NCBI RefSeq assembly: GCF_038958875.1
Contig: NZ_CP152407.1
Location: forward strand, 3,169,501 to 3,233,500
Length of the DNA: 64,000 nt
Direction of reading: 5' to 3'
Source of the DNA: Acidovorax sp. FHTAMBA
GTDB taxonomy: Bacteria > Pseudomonadota > Gammaproteobacteria > Burkholderiales > Burkholderiaceae_C
In this document: positions 16,328 to 25,359 of the stretch, in pieces
How positions within the stretch are numbered: position 1 is the stretch's first letter
Layout of the letters: every line of letters starts with the position of its first letter
The notes under the pieces: model-generated
Told to the model about the DNA's origin: nothing
The model's database searches: none
What the model saw: the letters and a program-made list of their open reading frames with translations, nothing else
Position numbers and translations under genes: made by a program

Positions 16328-17316
16328 ATGGAGCGTCCCAGGACCTGGTCCGCAGGCATCAGCAACAACTCCGGCTGGCGGGTGTGGAGCTGCACACACC
16401 GGCCGTCCTGGGTCACTTCGAACATCAGATCCGGTACCGCATCCAGCACGGCCCTCAATGATCTGTCCGACTTTTCCAGGGCACGATAGGGAGCCTCGAC
16501 GGTGCCTACAAAAATGGCGCGGTACAGGTAGTAATAGCCCACGACCTTGTACACATGGCCCAGCAGATTGAAAACATCGGTGGCTGTCACATACAGCGTG
16601 AAGAAAAACTCGCTCAGCGCCATCACCCATACGGCGGCGAACAACCGCGGCACATCAAAGGACGAACGCTCTCCAGCGCGACGCAGCAGCAAAGCCATGG
16701 CCACCACACACAGGCCCACCACGCCGTATTCGGCCGCGATCTTGAAGGTTGTGAGGCCCTCCTGATCGTAAGTTTGCGGGTAGAGATCCGGGTACCAGAA
16801 CACCAGCACATGCACCGCGGCGACCACTGCCATGACGAGCGTCAGAACCGCAGCCGGGGCCAAGCCTGCGGGTTTCGCACCCCCCTCCCCTAACCGTTTC
16901 GGGGTCAACGCCCACAGCAGACTCAGCACCGCCAGATAGCGCGCAGGCAACCAGAAGTTGATGCCCTTGTCGACAGAGTTGGCGGTGATGTAATCCGGCA
17001 TGCCGACATAGGACAGCATGTGCGAGAAGTCCAACATCGCCACGCCCAGGAACCCGCAGGCGAGGATGAACACACTTCGCTGCGGGTTGATGCCGTGCGT
17101 CCTCCATCCCATGGCAAAAATGAGCGCTGAGACAACAATCGAGAGTGTTTCCAGGCCTTGGTGAAGTGCCAGAAAGTGGCGGACAGGGGGATAACTCGCC
17201 ACAGAAAAATATCCCAAGGCCAGCACCATACACACCGTCAATGCCAGTAGCACCGGCAGCACTTCGCGAAATCCTGCGCGGTGCTGGGGGTGGATCTCCC
17301 ATCGGGATAAATTCAT
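16171..17316 (-). CDS. MASE3 membrane sensor domain, 5' part of a frameshifted gene
   Basis: About 381 residues from the ATG at 17316. Seven or so membrane spans form a MASE3 sensor domain, recognised by DFSHMLSYVGMPDYIT followed by NFWLPARYLA. The last span leads into the first strands of a PAS domain (LRAVLDAVPDLMFEVTQDG). After GRSI the frame is lost and about 55 residues of nonsense follow before the stop at 16171. In an intact gene this would anchor and control the downstream GGDEF-EAL output. Confidence 0.7.
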   Translation of the reverse strand: MNLSRWEIHPQHRAGFREVLPVLLALTVCMVLALGYFSVASYPPVRHFLALHQGLETLSIVVSALIFAMGWRTHGINPQRSVFILACGFLGVAMLDFSHMLSYVGMPDYITANSVDKGINFWLPARYLAVLSLLWALTPKRLGEGGAKPAGLAPAAVLTLVMAVVAAVHVLVFWYPDLYPQTYDQEGLTTFKIAAEYGVVGLCVVAMALLLRRAGERSSFDVPRLFAAVWVMALSEFFFTLYVTATDVFNLLGHVYKVVGYYYLYRAIFVGTVEAPYRALEKSDRSLRAVLDAVPDLMFEVTQDGRCVQLHTRQPELLLMPADQVLGRSISRCAATRGGCGRPGGDQCGISAGRGPRFSVFAGHARWQALVRIFRGTQGSR

Positions 17317-17420
17317 GCGCACTGTGCCTTCGAAGTGGTGACCCGTTTCGCAGTCGGTCAAGCTGCAGGATTCTTGCACACCTTCATTTTTTGTAACGTA
17401 TTGCTGCAGCGCCAGCGCGG

Positions 17421-17460
17421 CAAAAAAAAAACCGCCACAGCCTTGCGACTGCAGCGGTTT
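17421..17460 (-). terminator. Terminator after the second tRNA cluster copy
   Basis: Read leftward, AAACCGC ... GCGGTTT forms the stem, followed by a long T run (the A run at 17422-17431). Confidence 0.75.
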
Positions 17461-17465
17461 GTGAC

Positions 17466-17542
17466 TGGCGGAGTGGACGGGACTCGAACCCGCGACCCCC
17501 GGCGTGACAGGCCGGTATTCTAACCAACTGAACTACCACTCC
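17466..17542 (-). tRNA. tRNA-Asp (GTC), copy 2
   Basis: A 77-base cloverleaf with GGAGTGG/CCACTCC acceptor stem, anticodon GTC in a CCTGTCACG loop, and encoded CCA. Sequence identical to the copy at 17840-17916. Confidence 0.97.
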
Positions 17543-17594
17543 TGGCAGGCAGCTTTCGCTTGCATCTTTTCAACACAAGCCAAGCGCTACAACT

Positions 17595-17670
17595 TGGCGA
17601 CCCTACGGGGATTCGAACCCCGGTACTCACCGTGAAAGGGTGATGTCCTAGGCCTCTAGACGATAGGGTC
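17595..17670 (-). tRNA. tRNA-Glu (TTC), copy 2
   Basis: A 76-base cloverleaf with GACCCTA/TAGGGTC acceptor stem, anticodon TTC, T loop GTTCGAATC and encoded CCA. Confidence 0.97.
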
Positions 17671-17700
17671 AAAACCTTGGAACTAACCATCAACAAACTT

Positions 17701-17776
<76 letters not shown>

Positions 17777-17799
17777 AAACTTCTCTGGCTTACACCAAA

Positions 17800-17836
17800 G
17801 AAAAACCCTTGCATATCAAAGACCTGCAAGGGTTTT
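17800..17836 (-). terminator. Terminator between the two tRNA cluster copies
   Basis: Read leftward, AACCCTTGCA and TGCAAGGGTT form a 10-bp stem followed by TTTTC. It would end the transcript of the first (right-hand) cluster copy. Confidence 0.7.
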
Positions 17837-17839
17837 GAC

Positions 17840-17916
17840 TGGCGGAGTGGACGGGACTCGAACCCGCGACCCCCGGCGTGACAGGCCGGTATTCTAACCA
17901 ACTGAACTACCACTCC
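17840..17916 (-). tRNA. tRNA-Asp (GTC), copy 1
   Basis: Identical to the gene at 17466-17542, exactly 374 bases away. Confidence 0.97.
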
Positions 17917-17968
17917 TGGCAGGCAGCTTTTGCTTGCATCTTTTCAACACAAGCCAAGCGCTACAACT

Positions 17969-18044
17969 TGGCGACCCTACGGGGATTCGAACCCCGGTAC
18001 TCACCGTGAAAGGGTGATGTCCTAGGCCTCTAGACGATAGGGTC
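17969..18044 (-). tRNA. tRNA-Glu (TTC), copy 1
   Basis: Identical to the gene at 17595-17670, exactly 374 bases away. Confidence 0.97.
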
Positions 18045-18074
18045 AAAACCTTGGAACTAACCATCAACAAACTT

Positions 18075-18150
<76 letters not shown>

Positions 18151-18200
18151 ACTGAATGACTCCAAACACACCGTGCTTGTCATCATCATCTGAGCCTTGA

Positions 18201-18230
18201 ATTATAGACAGATTTTCAGCGGTTTCGCAA
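18201..18230 (-). promoter_or_regulatory. Promoter of the tRNA-Ala/Glu/Asp cluster
   Basis: On the minus strand TTGCGA (18225-18230), an 18-base spacer and a perfect TATAAT (18201-18206). The -35 box lies inside the last codons of gltX. Confidence 0.7.
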
Positions 18231-19619
18231 ACGCGCTACAACTTTTTCACGGCCGACCAATTCCAGCACGGCATCCACCGATGGCGTGTGGGCCGTGCCC
18301 ACCGTCAACACCCGCGTCGGCATCGCCAGTTGGGGCATCTTCAGGCCCTGCGCCGTCAGCACCTGTTTGAAGGCGACGCTGATGGAGGCCTTGTCCCACT
18401 CGCACGTTGACAGCGCATCGGCCAGTGCATCCAGCGCGGGCGCAATGGCCTCGGTAACATGCTGTGCACGCTCGGCGTCCACCGGTGTGACGTCCCCGTA
18501 GAAGACCTGGGCCCAGTTGGCGAGGGCCACTGTGGTGTCGCAGCGGTCCTTGAACAACGCGCAAATTCGCACAAGCCGACCATCTACCAGCGCTTCGGCA
18601 GATACACCCCGCTTGTGCAACTGAGGCGCCACGAGCGCGGCCAGTGCATCGTCGGCCATGGCCTTCAAGTGCTGGGCATTGACCCAACGCAGCTTCGCTT
18701 CGTCGAACTGCGCCGCACTGCGGCCCAGGTGGTCGAGGTTGAACCACTGCAGGAACTGCTCGCGGCTGAAGATCTCGTCGTCGCCGTGGCTCCAGCCCAG
18801 GCGCGCCAGGTAGTTCACCATGGCGTCGGGCAGGTAGCCTTCGTCACGGTACTGCGTGACAGGCTTGGCGCCGTTGCGCTTGCTCATCTTCTCGCCCTGC
18901 TCGTTGAGCACGGTGGGCAGGTGGGCATACACCGGCGGCTCCTTGCCCAGAGCGCGGAAGATGTTGATCTGGCGCGGCGTGTTGTTCACATGGTCATCGC
19001 CCCGGATCACATGGGTGATGGCCATGTCGATATCGTCCACCACCACGCAGAAGTTGTAGGTGGGAGTGCCGTCCGGCCGCGCAATCACCAGGTCGTCGAG
19101 TTCGTCGTTGCTGATCTCGATGCGGCCCTTGACCTTGTCATCCCAGGCCACCACGCCACCTTGCGGGTTCTTGAAACGCAGCACGGGCTGCACTCCGGCA
19201 GGAACGGGCGGCAGGGTTTTGCCGGGCTCGGGGCGCCAGGTGCCGTCATACCGGGGCTTTTCCTTGGCGGCCATCTGCTTGTCGCGCAGCGCGTCGAGCT
19301 CGGCCACGCTCATGTAGCAGGGGTACACGTGACCCGCGGCCTGCAGCTCGGCCAGCACGGCCTTGTAGCGGTCCATGCGCTGCATCTGGTAATAAGGGCC
19401 TTCATCGTGGTCCAGGCCCAGCCAGGCCATGCCTTCGATGATCACGTCCACGGCGGCCTGGGTGGAGCGCTCGAGATCGGTGTCTTCGATCCGCAGGATG
19501 AAGTCGCCGCCCGTGGCGCGGGCGAAGGCCCACGGATACAACGCCGAGCGGATGTTGCCCAGGTGAATGAAGCCCGTGGGCGAAGGGGCAAAGCGGGTGC
19601 GTGTTTTCTGCGTCGTCAT
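18216..19619 (-). CDS. gltX: Glutamyl-tRNA synthetase
   Basis: A 467-residue class I synthetase that charges tRNA-Glu with glutamate. The nucleotide-binding HIGH motif appears as FIHLGNIRSA (about residues 17-26) and KMSKR in GEKMSKRNGAKP, both intact. The bacterial anticodon-binding domain fills the C-terminal third. The enzyme's own substrate genes, two tRNA-Glu(TTC), lie just downstream, and the tRNA promoter begins in this gene's last codons. The upstream gap to purF holds a long stem-loop version of the dispersed repeat. Confidence 0.96.
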   Translation of the reverse strand: MTTQKTRTRFAPSPTGFIHLGNIRSALYPWAFARATGGDFILRIEDTDLERSTQAAVDVIIEGMAWLGLDHDEGPYYQMQRMDRYKAVLAELQAAGHVYPCYMSVAELDALRDKQMAAKEKPRYDGTWRPEPGKTLPPVPAGVQPVLRFKNPQGGVVAWDDKVKGRIEISNDELDDLVIARPDGTPTYNFCVVVDDIDMAITHVIRGDDHVNNTPRQINIFRALGKEPPVYAHLPTVLNEQGEKMSKRNGAKPVTQYRDEGYLPDAMVNYLARLGWSHGDDEIFSREQFLQWFNLDHLGRSAAQFDEAKLRWVNAQHLKAMADDALAALVAPQLHKRGVSAEALVDGRLVRICALFKDRCDTTVALANWAQVFYGDVTPVDAERAQHVTEAIAPALDALADALSTCEWDKASISVAFKQVLTAQGLKMPQLAMPTRVLTVGTAHTPSVDAVLELVGREKVVARLRNR

Positions 19620-19626
19620 GTAGTTT

Positions 19627-19722
19627 GCTTCAAAATCAGGAGCTGCCAGCGCTTGCCAGTTATCGGTTTCAGAAAGATTGGATATCGAAACCGTTGACCA
19701 GCAAGCGCCAGGCGCTCACTTT
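19627..19722. repeat. Expanded copy of the dispersed repeat with a long stem, between purF and gltX
   Basis: The outer parts, AGCTGCCAGCGCTTG and CAAGCGCCAGGCGCTCA, match the two arms of the repeat. Between them lies a further inverted pair, ATCGGTTTC and GAAACCGTTGA, so arms of about 21 bases face each other with a short mismatched middle. It may act as the purF transcription end. Confidence 0.5.
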
Positions 19723-21228
19723 TTAGTTTTCCTGGGCGTTGGGCAGCGCCAGGCGCGAGGTGTCTTCCTCGCCCTCTTCCACGCCCACGCGACCTTCGTT
19801 AAGGCTGGCGATGCCTTCTGCGGTGATGTCGCCCGTCACGTAGACGCCGTCAAAACACGACGCATCAAAGCCCGCGATGGCGCCGTTGAGCGAGCCCACC
19901 GCCTTCTTCATGCCGTCCACGTCCTGGTAGATCAGCGCATCGCAGCCTATCGCCTGGCGGATTTCATCGACCGTGCGGCCATGCGCCACCAGCTCGCTGC
20001 TGGTGGGCATGTCGATGCCGTACACGTTGGGATAGCGCACCGGCGGCGCTGCGCTGGCCAGGTATACCTTGCGGGCACCGGCGTCGCGCGCCATCTGCAC
20101 GATCTCGCGGCTGGTGGTACCGCGCACGATGGAGTCGTCCACCAGCAGCACGTTGCGGCCCTTGAACTCGCTGCCGATCACATTGAGCTTCTGGCGCACC
20201 GACTTCTTGCGCACACCCTGGCCCGGCATGATGAAGGTGCGGCCCACGTAGCGGTTCTTCACGAACCCCTCGCGGTACGGGATACCCAGCAGGTGCGCAA
20301 GCTGTGTGGCGCTGGGGCGGCTGGATTCAGGGATGGGAATGATCACGTCGATTTCGTTGGGCGGCACCGTGGAGATAACCCGTTTTGCCAGGGCCTCCCC
20401 CAGATTCAGGCGCGCCTGGTAGACGGAAATACCATCCAGCACCGAGTCAGGGCGAGCGAGATAAACGAACTCGAAAATGCAGGGGTTCAGCTGAGGCTTT
20501 TCGGCGCACTGCTGCGCATGGAGCTTGCCGTCGAGCGTGACGAAAATCGCTTCGCCAGGGTCGATGTTGCGCTCGAACACGTGCGAGGTGCCCTCCAGCG
20601 CCACCGATTCGCTGCCCACCATGACGGTTCCGTCCTGGCTGCGCCCCATGGCCAGCGGGCGAATGCCATGCGGATCACGGAAAGCCAGCAGGCCGTGTCC
20701 CGCAATCAGCGCGATCACTGCATAAGAGCCTTTGATGCGCTTGTGCACAGCGCGTACGGCAGTAAAGACATCCTCGGGCTGCAGCGGCACGCCACGCGTG
20801 GAGCGCTCCAGTTCGTGCGCAAAAACATTGAGCAGCACTTCCGAGTCGCTGTCGGTGTTCGTGTGGCGGTGATCCGTCTGGAACAGCTCGGTGCGCAGCT
20901 CACGCGCATTGGTCAGGTTCCCGTTGTGCACCAGAACAATGCCGAAAGGGGCATTGACGTAAAACGGCTGCGCTTCTTCTTCGCTGTAGGCATTGCCCGC
21001 TGTGGGATACCGCACCTGGCCCAGGCCCACGTTACCCGGCAATGCGCGCATGTTGCGGGTGCGGAACACGTCGCGCACCATGCCCTTGGCCTTGTGCATG
21101 AAGAACTTGCGGCCCTGCTGGGTCACGATGCCCGCGGCATCCTGACCACGGTGCTGCAACAGCAGCAAGGCGTCATAGATCAGCTGATTGACGGGCGCTG
21201 GACTGACGACGCCGACGATTCCACACAT
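19723..21228 (-). CDS. purF: Amidophosphoribosyltransferase
   Basis: A 501-residue enzyme for the first step of purine synthesis, making phosphoribosylamine from PRPP and glutamine. The mature N-terminus begins with the nucleophile Cys2 in MCGIVGVVS; the PRPP loop is in LLVDDSIVRGTTSREIV (about residues 365-381). There is no propeptide, unlike the Bacillus type. It is the last gene of folC-dedD-cvpA-purF, a common proteobacterial order. Confidence 0.96.
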   Translation of the reverse strand: MCGIVGVVSPAPVNQLIYDALLLLQHRGQDAAGIVTQQGRKFFMHKAKGMVRDVFRTRNMRALPGNVGLGQVRYPTAGNAYSEEEAQPFYVNAPFGIVLVHNGNLTNARELRTELFQTDHRHTNTDSDSEVLLNVFAHELERSTRGVPLQPEDVFTAVRAVHKRIKGSYAVIALIAGHGLLAFRDPHGIRPLAMGRSQDGTVMVGSESVALEGTSHVFERNIDPGEAIFVTLDGKLHAQQCAEKPQLNPCIFEFVYLARPDSVLDGISVYQARLNLGEALAKRVISTVPPNEIDVIIPIPESSRPSATQLAHLLGIPYREGFVKNRYVGRTFIMPGQGVRKKSVRQKLNVIGSEFKGRNVLLVDDSIVRGTTSREIVQMARDAGARKVYLASAAPPVRYPNVYGIDMPTSSELVAHGRTVDEIRQAIGCDALIYQDVDGMKKAVGSLNGAIAGFDASCFDGVYVTGDITAEGIASLNEGRVGVEEGEEDTSRLALPNAQEN

Positions 21229-21306
21229 AGTTGTATTCCATCCGTTTGCGGGAACAGCCCCGCGGCAACCCAGCGACAGCAGCTTCTGACCGCCGTCGCA
21301 TCGTTA

Positions 21307-21795
21307 TCAGGAAGGCAGATGCCTTCCAAATTCTTCCGGCAATGCCGGCTTCAGCCCCCGCAGCATATCGACCAACAGCGGCGCCCCCCGGGATTCCTGC
21401 CACCACAGGGCTTCGTGCATGGGCGTGAGGCCTGCCACCACCGCCACGGCAAGCAGCAACACCAGCCCGCGCAGAACACCGAACGCAGCGCCCAGCGTGC
21501 GATCAACCGGCCGCAATCCAATGGACTCGACCAGTTTTTTGGCCAGCCAGGTGATAAACCCGCACGCAAACACCGACGCCACGAACACTGCCAGGAATCC
21601 AGCGGCGTACCGCAATGAATCCGAGGCATCACCCATGGGCAGCATTGCGGCCACGTCGTGCGCGAACCACTGCGCCACAAAAAAAGACACCACCCAACCC
21701 AGCAGTGACAACACCTCAAACACCAACCCGCGCCATGCGCCCATCAGCATGGAGGCGAGGAGCACCACCACAAAAATCCAGTCCAGCGCAGCCAT
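21307..21795 (-). CDS. cvpA: CvpA family membrane protein
   Basis: A 162-residue inner-membrane protein with four hydrophobic segments and the typical beginning ALDWIFVVVLLASMLMGAWRG. CvpA homologues are needed for colicin V production in E. coli and for envelope stress tolerance; the mechanism is unknown. The ATG at 21795 was chosen over an upstream TTG. It lies between dedD and purF, 25 bases after dedD. Confidence 0.9.
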   Translation of the reverse strand: MAALDWIFVVVLLASMLMGAWRGLVFEVLSLLGWVVSFFVAQWFAHDVAAMLPMGDASDSLRYAAGFLAVFVASVFACGFITWLAKKLVESIGLRPVDRTLGAAFGVLRGLVLLLAVAVVAGLTPMHEALWWQESRGAPLLVDMLRGLKPALPEEFGRHLPS

Positions 21796-21820
21796 GGACA
21801 CGGGCAGCTCTTGCACCTGG

Positions 21821-22615
21821 CTAGAGCGTCAGCACCGAAGCCGACAGATCCAGCGCCTTGATGCGGGCAGCAGCCTTGTCGGCGTCTGCGCGGTTGGCAA
21901 AGGGCCCCACACGGACCCGCGTTCGCTTTCCGTCCTTGGTATCAACCACCTGCGTATACGTCTTCAGGCCCGCGCGTTCCACCTTGGTACGCGCCTCCCG
22001 GGCTTTCTCGGCGTCGGCAAACGCCCCCACCTGAACAATGAACCGGCCCTCTTCCGCTGCCGCCGCTCCGGCAGGCTCTGCCGACCGGCCTTCCAGCAGT
22101 GCGCGGGCCCTGGCGGCTTCGTCAGGGCGCTGCACAGGCGGTTTGGGAGGCTCTGGTTTCGGCTCTGGTTTGGCAGGGACTGCGGGAGCGGGTCTTGCGG
22201 GTGCTGGGCGCGCCCCTTGCACCAGCTCTTCGCCATCGGCAAGCCCGTTGCCGGACGCACTGCCACCGCCCTGCGCGGCAGGCCGCGGCGCAGAGGCCGC
22301 CGCGGGTGGAGCCGAAGGACTGGCCGCAGCGGGGGCCTGGGCAACCGGTGCGGGCACCACCAGGGGGGCCACCTTGTTGCGGTCGGGGATCTCGATCGGG
22401 ATGTCCACGGGAATCGGCCGGGGCTGGGTGTCAAACAGCATGGGAAACCCGACCACCCCGATGAGCACCAGCACGGCCGCGCCGATCAGCCGGTGGCGCG
22501 CACGTCGCCGCATCACTTCAATGCTCTCGGCCTGCGGTGCGCGCGGGCGTTTGGACGGCTTTTCGGCCTGAGCTTGTTCACCCTGACCGGGCCACCGAAA
22601 CTTGAAAAATGCCAT
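21821..22615 (-). CDS. dedD: SPOR-domain cell-division protein (DedD-like)
   Basis: A 264-residue protein with a cytoplasmic basic N-terminus, one membrane span (IGAAVLVLIGVVGFPMLF, about residues 44-61), a long Pro/Ala-rich periplasmic linker and a C-terminal SPOR domain beginning FIVQVGAFADAEKAREA (about residue 188 on). SPOR domains bind denuded glycan strands at the septum. DedD promotes constriction. The position between folC and cvpA matches E. coli. Confidence 0.9.
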   Translation of the reverse strand: MAFFKFRWPGQGEQAQAEKPSKRPRAPQAESIEVMRRRARHRLIGAAVLVLIGVVGFPMLFDTQPRPIPVDIPIEIPDRNKVAPLVVPAPVAQAPAAASPSAPPAAASAPRPAAQGGGSASGNGLADGEELVQGARPAPARPAPAVPAKPEPKPEPPKPPVQRPDEAARARALLEGRSAEPAGAAAAEEGRFIVQVGAFADAEKAREARTKVERAGLKTYTQVVDTKDGKRTRVRVGPFANRADADKAAARIKALDLSASVLTL

Positions 22616-22648
22616 GGAGTAACGACTCGTTCGGACCGCAGAACCGGC

Positions 22649-23974
22649 CTACTGGCCCAAATGTTTGGCGTGCAGGCGCGGTGTTCCGTTGATCAGCACA
22701 CCACCCACCGTGTAAAACGAGCCAAAGACCACGATTCTATCAGCGGGGTCTGCCGCAGCCACCGCCGCCTGCAGCGCCTGCGTGGGGTCCGCGTGCAGGC
22801 TGGAGGTCACATCGCGGCGCCCGCCCGCCACCATCTGCAGGGCATTCCATTTCTGCTGCAGGACAGCAGCTGTCTCGGCGCGTGGGGTTGGCAGATCAGT
22901 GAAGTACCAGCGGTCCACCAGCGGGCCCACCTTGGCCAGCATGGGGGCCAGGTCCTTGTCGGCCATGGCGCCGAACACCGCATGCGTCGTGGGAAAGAAC
23001 CCCATCGCATCCAGATTGGCCGTGAGCGCGGCCACCGAATGCGGGTTGTGCGCCACGTCCAGCACCAGCGTGGGCTGCCCGGGCACGATCTGGAAGCGCC
23101 CCGGCAGCTCCACCATGGCCAGGCCGTTGCGCACCGCCTGGGCTGTGACCGGAATGCGCTCGCGCAGGGCCTCCAGGGCCGCCAGTGCCCCCGAGGCGTT
23201 GATCAGCTGGTTGGCGCCACGCAGCGACGGGTACGCCAGCCCCGCATAGCGACGGCCCCGGCCGGCCCAGCTCCACTGCTGCTTGTCGCCCGAGAAGTTG
23301 AAATCCTTGCCGAAGCGCCACAGGTCGGCACCGATCTCCAGCGCATGGTCAATGACGCTCTGCGGCGCCATCGGGTCGCCCACGATCACCGGGCGGCCGG
23401 TGCGCATGATGCCGGCCTTTTCCCGGCCGATGCTTTCGCGGTCAGGCCCCAGGAACTCGGTGTGGTCAATGTCGATGCTGGTGATGATGGCGCAGTCGGC
23501 ATCGATGACGTTGGTGGCATCCAGGCGCCCGCCAAGGCCCACTTCGAGAATGGCCACGTCCAGCCGTGCATGGCTCATGAGCCGCAGGATGGCCAGTGTG
23601 GTGAATTCGAAGTAGGTCAGCGATATTTCATTGCCGTTTTGGGTTCTGGCGCTTTCCACTGCTTCAAAGTGCGCTATCAGATCCGAAGCATGCACGATAT
23701 CGCCGTGAACGCGGCACCGCTCCTCGAAGTGCACCAGGTGGGGCGAGGTGTAGACGCCCGTGCGGTAACCCGCCTGCAGCGCCACGGCCTCCAGCATGGC
23801 GCAGGTGGAGCCCTTCCCGTTGGTGCCCGCCACCGTGATCACGGGGCAGTCAAACCGCAGCACCATGCGGCGGGCCACTTCGCGGACACGGTCCAGGCCC
23901 ATGTCGATATTGCGGGGATGAAGCTGCTCGCAATGGCGGAGCCAGCCTTCCAGTGTGTGGATTTTGGTTTGCAT
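22649..23974 (-). CDS. folC: Bifunctional dihydrofolate / folylpolyglutamate synthase
   Basis: A 441-residue Mur-ligase-like enzyme that makes dihydrofolate and adds glutamates to folates. The ATP loop VAGTNGKGSTCAML is at about residues 45-58, followed by TSPHL and by LEVGLGGRLDATNV. The C-terminal domain has LDVAHNPHS. It opens the leftward folC-dedD-cvpA-purF operon. In many relatives accD lies upstream; here an ArsC-like gene points away instead, 48 bases off. Confidence 0.95.
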   Translation of the reverse strand: MQTKIHTLEGWLRHCEQLHPRNIDMGLDRVREVARRMVLRFDCPVITVAGTNGKGSTCAMLEAVALQAGYRTGVYTSPHLVHFEERCRVHGDIVHASDLIAHFEAVESARTQNGNEISLTYFEFTTLAILRLMSHARLDVAILEVGLGGRLDATNVIDADCAIITSIDIDHTEFLGPDRESIGREKAGIMRTGRPVIVGDPMAPQSVIDHALEIGADLWRFGKDFNFSGDKQQWSWAGRGRRYAGLAYPSLRGANQLINASGALAALEALRERIPVTAQAVRNGLAMVELPGRFQIVPGQPTLVLDVAHNPHSVAALTANLDAMGFFPTTHAVFGAMADKDLAPMLAKVGPLVDRWYFTDLPTPRAETAAVLQQKWNALQMVAGGRRDVTSSLHADPTQALQAAVAAADPADRIVVFGSFYTVGGVLINGTPRLHAKHLGQ

Positions 23975-24022
23975 ACAGGGCGGGATTGTCGCCCAGCCAC
24001 AAGTTCGGGGATGATGCGCGGC

Positions 24023-24409
24023 ATGACAACCTCACACATCACCGTCTACGGCATTCCGAACTGCGACACCGTCAAGAAATCCCGCACGTGGTGGTCCGAA
24101 CGTGGTGTGGACTTTCAGTTTCACGACTTCAAGAAACAAGGGGTGCCCGCCCACCGCCTACCTGACTGGATGACAGCGGCGGGTTGGCAAAAGCTGGTCA
24201 ACCGGCAGGGAACCACCTGGCGCAAACTGGATGCATCCACCCAGGCATCGGTCACCGACGAGCACAGCGCCAGCGTGCTGATGCAAGCCCAGCCCAGCGT
24301 GATCAAACGGCCGGTGGTGGAATGGCAGCAGGGTGACCAGCTGCACATCTCCGTGGGCTTTGTGCCCGACCAGTGGCAACAATGGCTGGACGAAGCTGCA
24401 GCCAAGTGA
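24023..24409 (+). CDS. ArsC/Spx-like thioredoxin-fold protein (YffB type)
   Basis: A 128-residue protein with ITVYGIPNCDTVKKSRTWW at its start: a thioredoxin-fold strand and a single active-site Cys (NCDTVKK), as in E. coli YffB rather than in true arsenate reductases. RPVVEW late in the chain is the family cis-Pro region. Function is unknown; glutathione-linked reduction is suspected in the family. Two in-frame ATG codons lie at 24011 and 24014; 24023 gives the usual length. Confidence 0.82.
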   Translation: MTTSHITVYGIPNCDTVKKSRTWWSERGVDFQFHDFKKQGVPAHRLPDWMTAAGWQKLVNRQGTTWRKLDASTQASVTDEHSASVLMQAQPSVIKRPVVEWQQGDQLHISVGFVPDQWQQWLDEAAAK

Positions 24410-24544
24410 TCCCATCGCCGCTGACCGGAAAAATTGCACAAATCTTTACGCAGATTTACGGCTGGCAAGCGCCGAATTGACCCTGGGGGCCTAAACTTTT
24501 CTCCAGTCTGGTGCGTTATGTACCGACCCGAAAGGAGTTTCTCC

Positions 24545-25198
24545 ATGAATAAGATCGTCGTTTTTTCTGCCATGGCGGCCATTGCCACCGTGGCCAGCGC
24601 CCAGGAACAAGGCCGCGTGCTCTCGGCAACCCCCATCGTGCAGCAGGTTGCCACACCGCAGCAGGTGTGCGGCAACGAAACCGTCTACAACGGCAACCGC
24701 ACGACCGGTGCGGGCGCGGTGATCGGTGCCATTGCGGGCGGTGCTGCCGGCAACGCCATCGGCAAGGGCAGCGGGCGCACAGCCGCCACCGCCATTGGTT
24801 TGATCGGGGGTGCGGTTCTGGGCAACCAGATCGAAGGCGGGCAGCCCCAATACCAGAACGTGCAGCGCTGCACCACCGAAACCTATTATGAAAATCGCAC
24901 CGTCGGCTACGACGTGGTGTATGAATACGCAGGGCGCCAGTACACCACCCGCACGCAGAGCGACCCGGGCCGCTGGATCCCCGTGACGGTGCAACCCGCA
25001 GGGCAGACCTATTCCACGCAGCCCGATCCCTATGCATCGCAAGGCGTGTACAGCCAGCCTGGCGTGGTCACCTCCACCTACCCTGCGCCACCGGTGTACC
25101 AGCAGCCCACCTATGTGACTCCGCCCGTGACGGTGATCGAGTACGGCTACGACAGCCGTCCTTATTACCCCCACCACCGCAACCCTTACTGGCGCTGA
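24545..25198 (+). CDS. Exported glycine-zipper (2TM, Rick_17kDa-like) envelope protein
   Basis: A 217-residue protein. Residues 1-20 form a signal peptide ending in ASAQ. Residues about 55-100 are a glycine zipper (GAGAVIGAIAGGAAGNAIGKG and a second G-rich helix) of the outer-membrane 17-kDa antigen type. The tail is rich in Tyr, Pro and Gln and ends YYPHHRNPYWR. There is no lipobox cysteine at the cleavage site. A strong AAAGGAG precedes the start and a terminator follows. Such proteins are linked to envelope stress, but the role here is not known. Confidence 0.82.
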   Translation: MNKIVVFSAMAAIATVASAQEQGRVLSATPIVQQVATPQQVCGNETVYNGNRTTGAGAVIGAIAGGAAGNAIGKGSGRTAATAIGLIGGAVLGNQIEGGQPQYQNVQRCTTETYYENRTVGYDVVYEYAGRQYTTRTQSDPGRWIPVTVQPAGQTYSTQPDPYASQGVYSQPGVVTSTYPAPPVYQQPTYVTPPVTVIEYGYDSRPYYPHHRNPYWR

Positions 25199-25231
25199 GC
25201 CCCTGCCGGCCCCGCCAGGCAGCACCACCAG

Positions 25232-25255
25232 GAGCCCTTCGGGGCTCTTTTTTTT
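25232..25255 (+). terminator. Terminator after the glycine-zipper gene
   Basis: GAGCCC TTCG GGGCTC with a tetraloop and eight following T. Confidence 0.88.
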
Positions 25256-25359
25256 GGCTCCAGATGACAGATGGGGATTGTTCAGACGCGCGGTGCGGCA
25301 AGGCTGCCCGCCCCCTGCCCTAAAATCGCGGGTTTCCTCCAACCCCTGCAGCGCATTCC

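Noticed and set aside
19678..21618. A 646-residue rightward open frame
   Set aside because: Antisense to purF, which has complete motifs.
21419..24409. A 996-residue rightward open frame
   Set aside because: It is antisense to folC, dedD and cvpA; only its last 128 residues (from 24023) are a real gene.
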